NCBI GenBank assembly: GCA_016648135.1
Contig: JADDOH010023713.1
Location: 1 to 64,000 of the forward strand
Direction of reading: 5' to 3'
From: Agrypnia vestita
Lineage: Eukaryota; Arthropoda; Insecta; Trichoptera; Phryganeidae
DNA: 64,000 nt
A program made the position numbers and the translations under genes. Within the stretch, counting starts at the first letter, position 1; each line of letters starts with the position of its first letter. The notes beneath the pieces are model-generated. The model saw nothing but the letters and a program-made list of their open reading frames with translations, made no database searches and was not told the DNA's origin. Below are positions 1 to 11,367 of this stretch, in pieces.

Positions 1-178
1 TACTTTACACTTTTCTGCACGTATACCTTTTTACATATATGTCTAACCTCATTATGTTTAAACTATGTATATATACTTTTTTACATTTATACCCTTTATT
101 TTTCTTTCACATTTAATCGTTTGTTGTATTTTAATTATGTATAAACCTGTTGTAAAAGGCTATCAAGCCGTGTAATTA

Positions 179-179
<1 letters not shown>

Positions 180-235
<56 letters not shown>

Positions 236-262
236 TATAATAATAATAATAATAATAATAAG
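180..262. repeat. (TAA)n microsatellite
   Basis: A run of TAA/AAT trinucleotides with a few interruptions (ATTAT, AAGAAT). It is a simple-sequence tract with no coding potential. Confidence 0.95.
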
Positions 263-1026
263 AATAAAACTAAATCGGCGGACCCTAAAAGTAATATGTA
301 TTGACCTTATAAAGATGTAGACTAGTGGGGTTTTATTATAGAAGCAATCAATTCTTTAACAACAACAAGTGGACAAGTGGTTGCTTCATGGGTTTGTTAA
401 AACTTATAAATGGATGGAATTCTAGATTCAAAGCTTAATCCCGGTATTTCGGATAAATATAAGAATATGTAACATCGGAAAATAACGGGTAACGGGTTTT
501 ATGAAAAATATCGGTGCGTATAATCATTAGAGTATGATCATTAGAATTGGAGTCTAGTCTCGATGACCCGGGAAGTACGGATACGTAAGACGGGAATAAG
601 GACTATGTTGCAGTATTATTAAGATATATAAATACTTACAATTGTCGAGCTAGAGTCTAATTCCGGTATCCCGAGGACTATAAATTCAAAGAAAGGGAAA
701 TAATGTCTAGTTTCGGTTTGGTTAGAGTATATACACCGTATAGTTACAGAGGCTGGATACTAAGCCCAAGCTACGGAAACTTAAAAACGCGTGATGGCAG
801 GATCAAAGGTTAGGTCGCGAACTATAGTTAATTAGGGGCCTGTGAATCGTGTGCGCGTGCGAGGCAAGTGTTCGCAATCCTTAGGTATAAAGTGAGGTAC
901 TTAAAGTGAAACTACGAAGCACTGGAATGGATATAATCGGCGGCGGATGGGTAAGTCATGTCATCCTCTTTCCGTTTTGAGATTATAACGATATATAAAG
1001 GTGGCGCACGATTAAGAAGAATGGTC
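263..1026. other. Unassigned spacer, no gene seen
   Basis: About 760 bases of moderately AT-rich unique-looking sequence. The reading frames are short and have no recognisable motif. I see no splice-flanked exon, RNA gene or transposon end here. Confidence 0.4.
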
Positions 1027-1106
1027 TCGGGTTCGATACCCCAGACAGAGACGGAAGAAGCGCCGACAGTGAAAGACAGAGACGAAAGAAGCGCCGACAG
1101 TGAAAG
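1027..1106 (+). repeat. 31-bp tandem duplication after a tRNA B-box-like motif
   Basis: A stretch reading GGGTTCGATACCCC (near 1029) resembles a tRNA T-arm / RNA polymerase III B box. It is followed by two copies of a 31-bp unit beginning GACAGAGACG (1044 and 1075). This could be the remnant of a tRNA-derived SINE. No complete A box or tRNA fold was found. Confidence 0.4.
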
Positions 1107-1248
1107 CTAACCCCTGTACCGTAAACTTTAAATATACTTTTATCCACAGGTGTTTTTTTGCATGTTGGATCCGTACTGACCATAATAGGGGCGAATTAAT
1201 TCGCCAAATAACCCTTCTCTGCATGTGTGTGAACTTCCAGGGATCGCG

Positions 1249-1545
1249 CGGCCCGTGTGCTCGACGCCGAATTTAATTATTCATTTCTATTTATTTATTT
1301 AATTGATGATTCATTAATAAATTAGGTGGTTATTTGTCTATTCATATGCCGCGTCCCAGTTATATATAGTCAGGCGGCGTTTCGATAGCATCATCATCGG
1401 CCCGTGTGCTCGACGCCGAACTTAATTATTCATCTCTATTTATTTATTTAATTGATGATTCATTAAATAATTAGGTATTTATTTGTCTATTCATATGCCG
1501 AGTCCCAGTTATATATAGTCAGGCGGCGTTTCGATAGCATCATCA
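1249..1545. repeat. 149-bp direct duplication leading into the satellite
   Basis: Two copies, starting at 1249 and 1398, begin with CGGCCCGTGTGCTCGACG and continue through an ATTTATTTATTTAATTGATG segment into the CCCAGTTATATATAGTCAGG core of the downstream satellite. They differ by a few substitutions and small indels. They look like the edge units of the array that follows. Confidence 0.85.
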
Positions 1546-2500
1546 TCATCACCATCACCAGCAGTGTCCCAGTTATATATTGTCAGGAGACGTTTCAATA
1601 GTACCATCATCATCATATTCATTAGCGGTGTTCCAGTCATATATAGTCAGGAGGCGTTCCGATAGTATCATCACCATCATTAGCAGTGTCCCAGTTGTAT
1701 ATCGTCAGGAGACGTTTCAATAGTATCATCATCATCATCTTCATTAGCGGTGTTCCAGTCACATATAGTCAGGAGGCGTTCTGATAGTATCATCATCATC
1801 ACTAGCGGTGTTCCAGATATATATCGTCGGGAGGCGTTGCGATAGTATCATCATCATCATCGTCATCACTAGCGGTGGTTCAGCTTTATATCGTCAGGAG
1901 GCGTTTCGATAGTATCATCAACATCATCATCATTAGCAGTGTCCCAGTTATATATTGTCAGGAGACGTTTCAATAGCATCATCATCATCACCATCATTAG
2001 CAGCGTCCCAGTTGTATATAGTCAGGAGGCGTTGCGATAGTATCTTCATCAACATCATCGTTAGCAGTGTCCCAGTTACATATAGTCAGGAGGTGTTTCA
2101 ATAGTATCATCATCATCATCATCACTAGCAGAGTCCCAGTTATATATAGTCAGCGGGCGTTTCGATAGCATCATCATCATCATCATCATCATTAGCGGTG
2201 TTTCAGCTATATATCGTCAGGAGTCGTTACGATAGTATCATCACCATCATTAGCGGTGTTTCGGCTATATATAGTCAGGAGACGTTACGATAGTATCATC
2301 GTCATCATCATCATCACTAGCGGTGGTTCAGCTATATATCGTCAGGGGGCGTTTCGATAGCATCATCAACGTCATCATTAGCGGTGTCCCAGTTGTATAT
2401 CGTCAGGAAACGTTACGATAGTATCATCATCATCATCATCATCATTAGCGGCGGTTCAGCTAAATGTCATCAGGTGACGTTTCGATAGTGACATCATCAT
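1355..2500. repeat. Satellite/minisatellite of ~60-70 bp units with embedded (ATC)n
   Basis: About 17 diverged units, each with the core CCCAGTTATATATAGTCAGG, then a GCGTTTCGATAG-type segment, then a variable ATC/CATCAT run and a TTAGCGGTGT-type joint. Unit length changes mainly through the number of ATC triplets, so a minisatellite period and a microsatellite are combined in one array. Units degenerate towards both edges, and the last recognisable ones lie near 2460-2570. No coding potential. Confidence 0.9.
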
Positions 2501-2579
2501 CTTCATCAGTGATGGCAGGGTTCCAGTTACACATCAGTCGGAGATAATTAGGCAGATCCCATCATCATCGATGGCAGGA

Positions 2580-4177
2580 TTCTAGCTGTACACCATTTGG
2601 AGAAAATACACCGACATCCCTGGCCAGGGGCTAGGCATATCCCTACTGTCCAGATCCACCTTTCCATCTACTAATACGAGGGGTCATGGCCTCGTGAAAC
2701 CACATGGCAACCAACCATTACAAGTATTTATTTATGTATTGTATATGTATGTATATGTATGTATATTATATTTTATTAGTATGTATCTATTCGTACGTAG
2801 TGTATGAGGGGGCTCTTCACGGGTGGCACAACACCCGTGCGGATGTCTTCCCTCGTCTGGAATGGATTGAACGTATTGATGCATATCAGATTATAATAAG
2901 TACTACCTGGGAGGGTGGTTGCAGTCACTGTAGTGTCGCGAATGGCCAATGGGCTGCAGTTGCTCACAGGCGAGGGTTGGGGAGCCTAGGAAACTCCCCT
3001 TCCCCACTCGCATATTTTTGACTTGACAGGTGGCCCGGGACCATCTTTACAGTAGCTTCAGTATATATACCGTAGTTTAACTTAGTTTAACCTGGAGGAG
3101 TTGGAATTCGGGGGGCAAACTGGCTCTGAGCCCGGACGCCAGACACTGACGCGAGGGATGGTGCGGTACTTTGCACAGAAGAGGCCCAACATGAAAAGGC
3201 GCATCCAGGCTCAGGTCAACGTATCCGGAACTCGTGTCGGGAGAAGGAAGATGGGATCAGTCACCGATGAGCCTTTGGGTATGGAGGGGCCGAATTTAAA
3301 GCAACCACATTTTCCGCGTACACATACACTTACACATACCTTCTACAAACCCCTTATCCATTAGAACCCAACGTACTACTAGAATGAGACATAGGGCCAG
3401 ATACAGGTGACGGAACTTAGGCCGGCTAGTAAATAAACGTAACAATGTAATTGATATAAAGATAATGCAGAGTAAATATAAAAGATCGTAAGGAATAAGC
3501 ACAGCGAGATAAAGGCGGGAGATAAAATTATTAATCAGCGAGGGCGTCGAAGACGGAATCACCCATAGGAGCGGCTACGAAGGACTTGAGGGCTTTCAGG
3601 GGATCTATGTACTCTATATGTGCATGCGCATGTGATAACGGCACGTTACTAACCTTTCCAGTGGATGGCGGTCGATCCCATACAGGTAGGACAATGGGGG
3701 ATCGAGCGGAGAGGGCGTGGGAGCAGAGGATCGCGCACTCTGGAAGCGCAGCTACACCAGATGCAGTGGTTTCAGTCCGTAGGAATGATAGGTAAATAAT
3801 ATAGGGCCACGGAACATAGTATGTTTAGCAATTGCACCGTAGGGCTTAATTGACGTTCTAGGTAGTTTTGGTTGCGTTTTCCATGAACATTCACGAACTT
3901 CATACCCCAGTATTTAATTTAAGTTTAGCTTGCGATAGGGTTACCACAAAACCAATTCATCCCCTATAGTTCGAAACAAAAAATTACACAACGTGAACTG
4001 GGGAGGTCTTGAATAAAGCGAGGGTGTTTGGAAATACTACGTTAAAAACCGTAGAGCCTTCATCCGACGTAGATAGATAGCTTGTTTGCCTCTAACAAGG
4101 CGTAAACTCAGTTAGGAGTAGGATCGAGCTGAAAGGCGAAGAAGAGGAGCCATCACAAGCTGTTGGCAACTTTTTAT
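2580..4177. other. Unassigned region, no gene seen
   Basis: Reading frames of 60-116 codons occur (for example 2704-3021 and 3101-3364) but show no domain, no codon pattern and no splice context. A short TATGTATG-type run lies at 2740-2770. I could not place this region in any element family. Confidence 0.4.
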
Positions 4178-4180
4178 GCC

Positions 4181-4258
4181 ATTCAGTAAACCATTTATCA
4201 TGTCATCTGTAGATAACTGCCGTTCAGTAAACCATTTATCATGTCATCTGTAGATAAA
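4181..4258. repeat. 41-bp perfect-core tandem duplication
   Basis: Two adjacent copies (starting 4181 and 4222) share TTCAGTAAACCATTTATCAT and the following TGTCATCTGTAGATAA with almost no change, indicating a recent local duplication. The flanking 4260-5140 segment has no recognisable gene. It includes a GC-richer patch at 4630-4920 whose frames match nothing I know. Confidence 0.85.
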
Positions 4259-5148
4259 TGTCTTAGAGTGTATGTGTATGTGTGTTATTTCACTGCTCAA
4301 TCATTTGTAAATGTTGAGACAACTTTAATTTCGCTGATTTGGCAAATTCGTGATAACAGGGTACAAAATGCGCCATGTGCGCGAAATAAAATCACCTCCC
4401 GCCCACTCTCTTAGAAACAATGAAAATGCAATACATACAATTGTGATTCAGTTCCATCAAGATCTCTGAAATCAAGAATTCATTAATTTCCATCACGTTA
4501 GAAAGCTCTGAAATGTTAAAAAATCTGAAAATTAATATTTTCATATAATATTCTCAGTGAAAAACATACACATTTTAGATCAAGCTACTCAGCGCATTTT
4601 CATTGCCATCAGCGGGACGCGATTTCATGTAGCTGTTGCTTCCCATTCGCTACCCCCTCTCCCGGCTGCCGCCGCCTGACGCCCCGTCCCGTATGACGGC
4701 GACTACCTCAGCCGAAAACTCACGCGCCGTCTTCGGCACGGTACCCACCCCTAACCGGATCGCGGCGATCGGCAGCGGCCCTGAAAGGGGCCTTTCTGGA
4801 GAGTACAGTCTCCGCTCTGCTTCATTCACAGCAGAGATTTCTACCCTTAAGGTGATGCGGTTGCGTCAACCACAGAACTCGAGAGTTCTGTTGCCTGATG
4901 GTAGGATCAGGTCTTGTCCTGTCCGTAACAATAGATGTTTCCCGAAAGCCGTAGATTACTCTAGGCCATTCTGGAATCTTCGATAGTGTTGTAATCATTT
5001 CAAACAACTGTCACTTGACATGAGTGCGTGATTCTTTTTTAGCCTCGTTACACAGCCTCCCTCTTTCGAAAACTGTTCGTCCTGAACAGAATAATAATTG
5101 TCTCCATGAGATTTGGTCAGCCAGTACAGTTTTGTTTTCATTTTAGTT

Positions 5149-6030
5149 CTTGGTCGTTTGCGATGATCTCCACATTCCCATGCTGCCATACTCCAACACA
5201 CGAGCGCGTGGTTCTCACAACTATCCCAATCGACCTCGTTTTGTTTCCTTTTCAGCTTATCGCGTGCCTTATGCGGTCGATGTCGCGCTGTGACAATCTA
5301 TCCTTGTTAATACCGATTGTGGTAGTGTTGTGTTTACCCGAGCCTGTTTCCTTAGCAGATACGTTTCGAATTCCATCGATGTCTAGGTCAGAAGCGACTT
5401 CAGTCCTAGTGGTACACTGCGTGGTGGAGGGGGAATTCCTATCAAGGCGAAGGTTTCCATCAAATTGTTGTCCTTAGTCATGGAACGCCCATCCTCGAAT
5501 ACCTGCACTGCGACTGCTGACTTGTTGTCAGCATACGTGGTCTGCATCTGCTCGCAAAGAATCCGAACGTTGCACTCCCAGACCTTGGTCATCACTCCTC
5601 CAACAGTTTCAATGCCGTTAACGAAATTTAATAGAAGATTATGATTCTTGGGAATCTACTCGAACCATCAAACAATACCGCATCATTGATGTCGCCCTTG
5701 TTCATCTTAGCATCATTTAGGGCCTTCTTCACGGACTGGAATGTATCACGGAAGAGGTCGGTACATAATCCTTCTCAACGAGCCCTCGTCACTTTGGTAT
5801 AGCAATCTACTACCTCATTCAAGGCATCAATCTCAATGCTTACTTCTGTACTGGAAGAATGTGTTTTCTTGACTCCCTCAGCTGCCATTAGTAAACATCT
5901 CTGCTCCTTCTCCTGCTCATCGTCTGCTCCAACTCGTCCAATACCATGGGACTAATTTCCTCGGAAGAGGATTGCTTGTTCTCTTCCTTGTACTCTACTA
6001 GGACCCTGGGCTTGTTCTTATTTTTTTCAC
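5149..6030 (-). pseudogene. HSP70/HSC70 pseudogene, fragmented and rearranged
   Basis: Conceptual minus-strand translation gives clear cytosolic HSP70 segments. Reading down from 6020: the NKPRVLVEYKEENK region of the ATPase domain, then (after an internal gap) [13 protein letters not shown] and [19 protein letters not shown] (5880-5650). Next come [27 protein letters not shown] and [20 protein letters not shown] of the substrate-binding domain (5620-5400), then [19 protein letters not shown] and DRLSQRDIDRI (5400-5268). Below these, near 5243-5149, a second block matches the protein's N-terminus: SIGI...[13 protein letters not shown] and NVEIIANDQ. Stops, frameshifts and deletions interrupt it, and no intron is visible in the retained parts. 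HSP70 is an ATP-driven chaperone; this copy cannot encode one. It is probably a dead processed or duplicated copy. The head-after-tail order is odd. Confidence 0.9.
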
Positions 6031-6762
6031 AGACACAGACAAGATGAAACTAATAAGAGTACAATAACTTAACCATAAATTGAACAGCTGTAATATTTGT
6101 CCATATTTTACAACTAGATGAATTCATGTACTGACGTTTTTCTTTTAGTAAAATATTTTTAAAACATACTTTTATCAATTTGCTAACATTGTATTGGTAG
6201 TGCCAAGTCATAGACGGTTAAGAATTTAAGCCTGAAATAGAGAGTGTAACGAGGCTGAATGCGGTGGAGAGGCAGTTGCTTGAGTAGGTGTTAAATAAGC
6301 AATGAAAGATCAAAATATCTGAATGAGCTTGTGTATTTGAGAATAATATTTATTTAAAACGGTAATTCTGAGAATATCTAATGGAGGGTAACTGTGGGAT
6401 GTAGGGAAAATGGTGCCCTGAATGCAATTATGGCCAGTGATGGTATTCACCGCTTGCCCAGGACCGCTCTGAGAGCAAAAGCTTCTCTATCGGGCCTTCT
6501 ATAAAGAGATGAGGCTATTGTTACGGTCATCGGACATATTTTTGTTTTAAATAAAACTGATATTTTATACGAACCGTGTATTTTACTAAGTGGCAAATCT
6601 CATGCTAGTTTGTATTTGTATTTTTAAGTATTTGGTGCCCTATTCTCACGACTTTGATTCCACCTTTAGGAGACGTCACTGAAAGGCCTGAAAATGTAAC
6701 TAGTACATATTGCACACTGGCAACCTCTATCGTAGAAAAAGTGAACACTCCACAACTAAGTG

Positions 6763-6875
6763 CATATATATATTTATATATATATATATTATATAGATAT
6801 CTATAAATTATATCTATATATATATATTATATATATATATATCTATATATATATATATCTATATATCTATATTAT
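6763..6875. repeat. (TA)n / (TATC)n low-complexity tract
   Basis: Alternating TATATA and TATCTATA runs with many internal palindromes. Simple sequence with no further signal. The flanking 6030-6760 and 6880-8130 stretches hold no gene that I can support. Confidence 0.9.
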
Positions 6876-7028
6876 ATTAAAGAAACACATTCTTATTGTG
6901 AAGTTGTAATTTCAGAACAAATTCTGTGAATTATTAAACAATTTTAATTAATCAATAAGAAAAGACATACAGAAAAAATCAAATCAACGAAAAAATATTT
7001 AAATACCACCGGGAATCTAACCACGGAC

Positions 7029-7068
7029 CTCACATTCTATCCGGGAATGGTTCCGGATAGAATGTGAG
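7029..7068. repeat. Perfect 16-bp-arm hairpin next to a tRNA-like B box
   Basis: CTCACATTCTATCCGG (7029-7044) and its exact reverse complement (7053-7068) enclose an 8-base loop. Immediately upstream, the minus strand reads GGTCCGTGGTTAGATTCCCG, similar to a tRNA T-arm/B box and to the tRNA-like unit at 31465-31545. It is likely a fragment of a tRNA-derived SINE or a small foldback element. Confidence 0.6.
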
Positions 7069-8131
7069 TTTACAATCTAAATTTATACATTACATATTTA
7101 ATTCGTGTATCAGGAAACTGATATCACTTCCATGTTATATAAATATTTAAATTAAAATTTCTATATTTGTAACATATCACAGATGTAGTTTTATATTCAT
7201 GCATAAATTAGGCAATGAACTTTCTACATATGTCGACATTTTTAATCCATCTCTTTCAAAAATTAAACTATCATAATACCTATGTATTACCATTTCTTCT
7301 CAAAACACTTAACTCGAGAGTAATGTCTTATTTTTCACATATACCTATAGAGATACATTGTAATTTTAACCATGTATATTTAAAGTTATGTGTTTTCTTT
7401 TAGTCTAATAGCGGCCATTTTTGTATTTAATTAATTAAGGCAGTAAACAGCAATCAAACAAGTGGTTAGCGAAAAAAGTCACATCTTCACAGATTGACTA
7501 ATCGTTGTTACGCATGCGTCCCTGCATCCACCCCACCTTCGTCATGCGATGGTTGGGATAACTGGATATTCGGTTTAAAGTGGGTTCGGTTGTTTATTGT
7601 TTATCGCTACTACATCCGTATACAACTTGTTGACTCTTGCTTGCAGTATACAGTATAGTTTGTAAAAGCCTAATTGTGTTGTCCATCACTATGTGGTTAG
7701 CGATAGTTCTCCTAGCGGTAGATAGGTCTCCTAGCAGTAAAGGTCAGGCTACAAATTTCCTAATACATAATAAAGTGCTACATTTATAGTTTTTTTGTAT
7801 GAAACGTATATACATAATTATCTACTTTCTCCCGTGTGCTATATAACCTCTTGTATATGTATACTCGAGCCATCGTAAGATGGCATTTTTGACAGATCGT
7901 AATAGTGTTGTTACACACTTAAAATCATTAACGAAAAAATTCAGTCGAAAAAAAAATTCGACTCACGGTGTGAGTTGAGAAAGTATTTGTACATAAAAAA
8001 GGTTATGGAAGAACAATAAAACACATTTTTCTTTGATAATAATATTTACTTGAATGTTTCAATCTGATTCATCCCCATTACTATCACTCTCCATTGAATT
8101 ATCATTTCCTAAATTAATTATAATATCATTA

Positions 8132-8600
8132 CTAGGTGCCCGTTGCACGACTACGCATGCAATTTAGCCTGGCGGCAGACTCATTGATAATTAAGTAACG
8201 AAGAAGAAGAAGACGGACTCACTGTTCATTGAGTAACGAAGAAGAAGTGTTAACGGTAAACACTGCGCGCTGAGCTCCCCTTTTCGGTGACGCCCCGATC
8301 GCGAAGATCGGACTGCGCGTTCGGGTGTAAAGGCCGAAAAAATTAAATACAAAATATATCCGAAATGTTTGAAATGGCCACCCAAAGGGCAAATGGCTGC
8401 GCGGTCGAAACGGTCGAAACCGGAGTACTACCGCTGCGCTGCCGTGGCGACCGCTGCACGGCCGTGGCGACCTCTTTGCGGCCGTGCGACCGCCGCGCGG
8501 TCAAAACGAAGCGTCCACTGTGTCGCCGAAGAGTATTTTCACTGATTTGTCAGTTTTTAAATCATTGTGTGCCCAAAGAAGAAGGTAACCTTACCTAAGA
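8132..8600 (-). mobile_element. Helitron-like element, 3' end at 8132 (copy 1)
   Basis: Read on the minus strand the element ends ...GTGCAACGGGCACCTAG followed by T. The GTGC/GCAC inverted repeat makes a small hairpin just before a CTAG terminus, the classic Helitron 3' signature, with insertion between A and T. The same end occurs at 18148. The body contains GC-rich GCGCGGCCGTGGCGACC-type ~20-bp tandem units (8430-8510) and ends in sequence shared with the 10.2-10.4 kb copy (ATTTGTCAGTTTT...ATCATTGTGTGC). No Rep/helicase is visible, so it is non-autonomous. The 5' end is not fixed. Confidence 0.55.
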
Positions 8601-8639
8601 ATGTAGAAGCAATTTAACTTAATAAAATATTTTTTTCCA

Positions 8640-10030
8640 ATTTTGCGGTACTAGTGATACATCTATTAAATTTTTTTATAACCTTTATTTAAAAAAATAA
8701 AATCGATGGAATTTTACGTCATCTACATTTCTGCATTTTTATTTTATTTGTATCTTTATTTTTAGAAAAGTTGTAAACGAATGAAATATTTATCCAATTT
8801 GAACCTGGCCTATATTAGACATCTGTTGATTTTTTTTTAAAGTTATCGCCTTATGTAAATTTTTGTCCTTATGTTTTTAAACCATAACTTCTAAACGCAT
8901 AATCCAATTTTAGTCGTCGATATCTCAATCGATAAGGAAATAGTGCTTCTATCGAACTTACCAATAATATTTTTTTTACAATGGCAGACTTTAGAATTAC
9001 GTCCGCTTTCATCCGCGTTTTGCTGTTTTGTCTGTGGCTTCGCGGGGAATATTTAAATTACATTTCCAAAAAATACAGTCTGTATAATTTAACGTTTTCT
9101 ACATTTCTGCATTTTTATTTATTTTTTATCATTATTTCAAGGAAAGTTTTAAAATACTTGGTTAGTTTTAAAATACTTGAAGATGGAATTTTATTTTATT
9201 TTATTTTATAACTTTTCTCAAAATGGTGATTAAAAATAAATAAAAATGCCGAAAGATAGATAACGTTAAATTCTACAGATTGTGATTTTAAGAATAAAAA
9301 TTTTCCCGCGAAGCCACAGTCAAAACCACAAAACTCGGATGAAAGCGGACGTAATGCTAAAGTCTGTAATTGTAACAAAATTATTTTCAATATGATCTAA
9401 AGAACAACTATTTCCCTATCGATCGAGATATCGATGACTAAAATAGGATGACGCGTTTAGATGTTACAGCCAATAAAGTAAACATCAAAAATTTACCGAT
9501 ATCTCGAGCTTCAAAAATTTTTCAATAGATGTCTACCTGGCCCCAGAAAAAATGGAAATAATTATTTCTTTAATAACTTTTCTAAAAAAAATAGATAAGA
9601 AAAAACTAAAAATGCAGAAATATATATCATGTTAACTTGTACAGATTTTATTTAATAAAAATTTTTCTAACATCCTTATTGCAAAGCCACGGCTAAAATC
9701 GCAAAACTGGGAACATAATTTTGAAGCCTGCCATGTTAAAAATACCATGCCATATTGCCGAATAAAATGGCGTTTCGGAGTTACAGCCAAAAAACTAAAC
9801 GTCAAAAATGTATCGAAAACTCGAGCTTTTAAAAAAACTCAACAGATGTCTAAGTTGATCTATAAAAATAGAAATCGTTTATAACTTTTCTAAAAATAAA
9901 GTTAGAAAAAAACTAAAAATGTAGAAAGGTAGGTAATTTTAAATTCTACAGATCGTGAATGTCAGAAAAAAAATTAAAGTCTCGCCGCGAAACTACGGTC
10001 GAAACCGTGAAACTCGGATGAAAGGAAATA
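8640..10030. repeat. Diverged ~300-bp repeat module in inverted and direct arrangement
   Basis: The module carries TAACTTTTCTAAAAA, CTAAAAATGCAGAAA, a TTCTACAGATTGTG segment, GCGAAGCCACGG and an AACTCGGATGAAAG end. It appears direct at 9207-9352, 9573-9720 and 9878-10024, and inverted at about 8885-9215, so 8885-9480 forms a large imperfect palindrome. Another copy lies at 16799-16950. No protein is encoded. It looks like old satellite or transposon-derived DNA. Confidence 0.75.
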
Positions 10031-10224
10031 TTTTCTTATATATTATACTTTTATGATAATTGAATTATCAAAAAAAAATAATATAAGGATGGCCGATCTT
10101 ACAAAATCTTGAAAAAAAATTGTTTTTGATTTTATTTCTGTTTTGTTGAATTTTATTTTATTTTTTACTTTTGGTTTTTTAAATTAGGTTTTTCTATTTC
10201 GGTTTTTGATTTTGGCTTTTTGCG

Positions 10225-10365
10225 TGAGTGCCACTGCGCGGCCATGGCGACCGCTGCGCGGCCATGATGACCGCTGCGCGGCCCATGCGACCGCTGCGCA
10301 GCCGTTGCGACCGCTGCGCTGCCGAGGCGATAGATGCGCGGCCGTGACGACCGCTATACGGTCAA
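10225..10365. repeat. GC-rich ~20-bp minisatellite
   Basis: About seven units of the type CCGCTGCGCGGCCATGGCGA with point changes, standing out sharply from AT-rich flanks. Related units occur at 8430-8510, and both are followed by the same GATTTGTCAGTTTT...AAATCATTGTGTG sequence. It therefore belongs to one dispersed element family. Frames here look like arginine/alanine-rich proteins only because of the repeat. Confidence 0.85.
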
Positions 10366-10949
10366 AACGTGCCTCCGAAGCTTGGAATGTTTTCATAGAT
10401 TTGTCAGTTTTAAAATCATTGTGTGCGTAAAAGAAAATTATTTATTATAGGTCAGGTTAGGTTAGGTCGTAAATGGAAAAATATGAATGAATATGTAAAA
10501 GATTATGTATCCAAAGTAGAATTAAAAATAAATGCTTTTTTAAAATTAAATATAAAATTAACATATCAATAAAATCTTTTTCGACTTTTTATAAAAAAGA
10601 AATTTTGTTTATTTTTAAACAATGGCTTATCCAAAAAAGTAAGAAATAAATTTAAAAAAACATTACATTAAACAAAATAGAAAAACAGTTTTCAAAATTC
10701 AAATCTGTCAGAAAATAACGAAGAGAGAAAAAAATTAATTTAATACTATAAAAGAGAGATCCCTGAGACGAAAATAGCTGAAAAATATGCAATTTTTAAA
10801 TTGTCGAAATCCGGCTTACGTCAAAATAAAAATAAAATCTCATTAAAAAACTTTCAAACACACATATCGAAAAAAAATTGATTATAATTTTTTTATATAT
10901 AAAGATAGAAAAAATTTAAAAATATAGCAATCATTGCGTACAAAAAAAT

Positions 10950-11210
10950 AAAGATGGCCAGACTCGGCACAAAACGTCATACTTCAATTTTGAATCCGAT
11001 CACAATACAATAAATAATATGAGGTAAAAAACGAAATGAACCAAGCAACAAAATAAGAAAAATTAATAGAAAATAAATTTTACAAAAATGTCACGCGGCA
11101 ACGACTTATCTTTTTTTTTTAATTGTCATTATCTTTCATATTTGCAGAGAAAATCGTAAATATGTCCGAAAAAAGTTAAAAAAAAAACGCCAAATAAGGC
11201 TTTATAAAAA
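10950..11210. repeat. Dispersed repeat module B (copy 1), Copia target
   Basis: It begins near AAGATGGCCAGACTCGGCAC and continues to GCAGAGAAAATCGTAAATATG and CGCCAAATAAGGC. Related copies are at 17478-17760, 17830-18090 and 20640-20910. The Copia element at 11211 inserted into the end of this copy. Confidence 0.65.
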
Positions 11211-11215
11211 AAAAC

Positions 11216-11336
11216 TGTTGAAACACGTGGGTAGTTCGCAACAGACTGACCTTTATTTCATTTAAAGGTGTTACACATACATTCACTAGTAGGTAGTTAT
11301 GACAAATTAAATAATTTTGATATTAACATCTTGACA
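11216..11336 (-). repeat. Copia 3' LTR (121 bp)
   Basis: On the element strand it begins TGTCAAGATG and ends GTTTCAACA. It sits directly after the polypurine tract. It differs from the 5' LTR at two positions. Confidence 0.96.
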
Positions 11337-11347
11337 CCCCCACTTAT
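11337..11347 (-). promoter_or_regulatory. Copia polypurine tract
   Basis: The minus strand reads AAGTGGGGG immediately before the TG of the 3' LTR. This is the expected place and composition for the plus-strand DNA primer in reverse transcription. Confidence 0.85.
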
Positions 11348-11367
11348 CAAAATAAACTAAATATATA

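Noticed and set aside
1355..2500. Regular ~60-70 bp spacing resembling a CRISPR array
   Set aside because: Units are contiguous and the whole unit repeats with no unique spacers. The variable part is an (ATC)n microsatellite and the setting is eukaryotic.
2704..3364. Two ORFs of 105 and 87 codons
   Set aside because: Composition is unremarkable, opposite-strand frames of similar size overlap, and no motif or exon signal supports them.
4636..4986. 116-codon open frame as a gene
   Set aside because: No domain, no splice context and no homology to the HSP70 pieces next to it. A GC-rich patch can hold such a frame by chance.
8365..8598. Arg/Cys/Ala-rich ORFs in the GC-rich minisatellites (also 10184-10430)
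   Set aside because: They follow directly from the ~20-bp repeat units, and frames on both strands are equally open.
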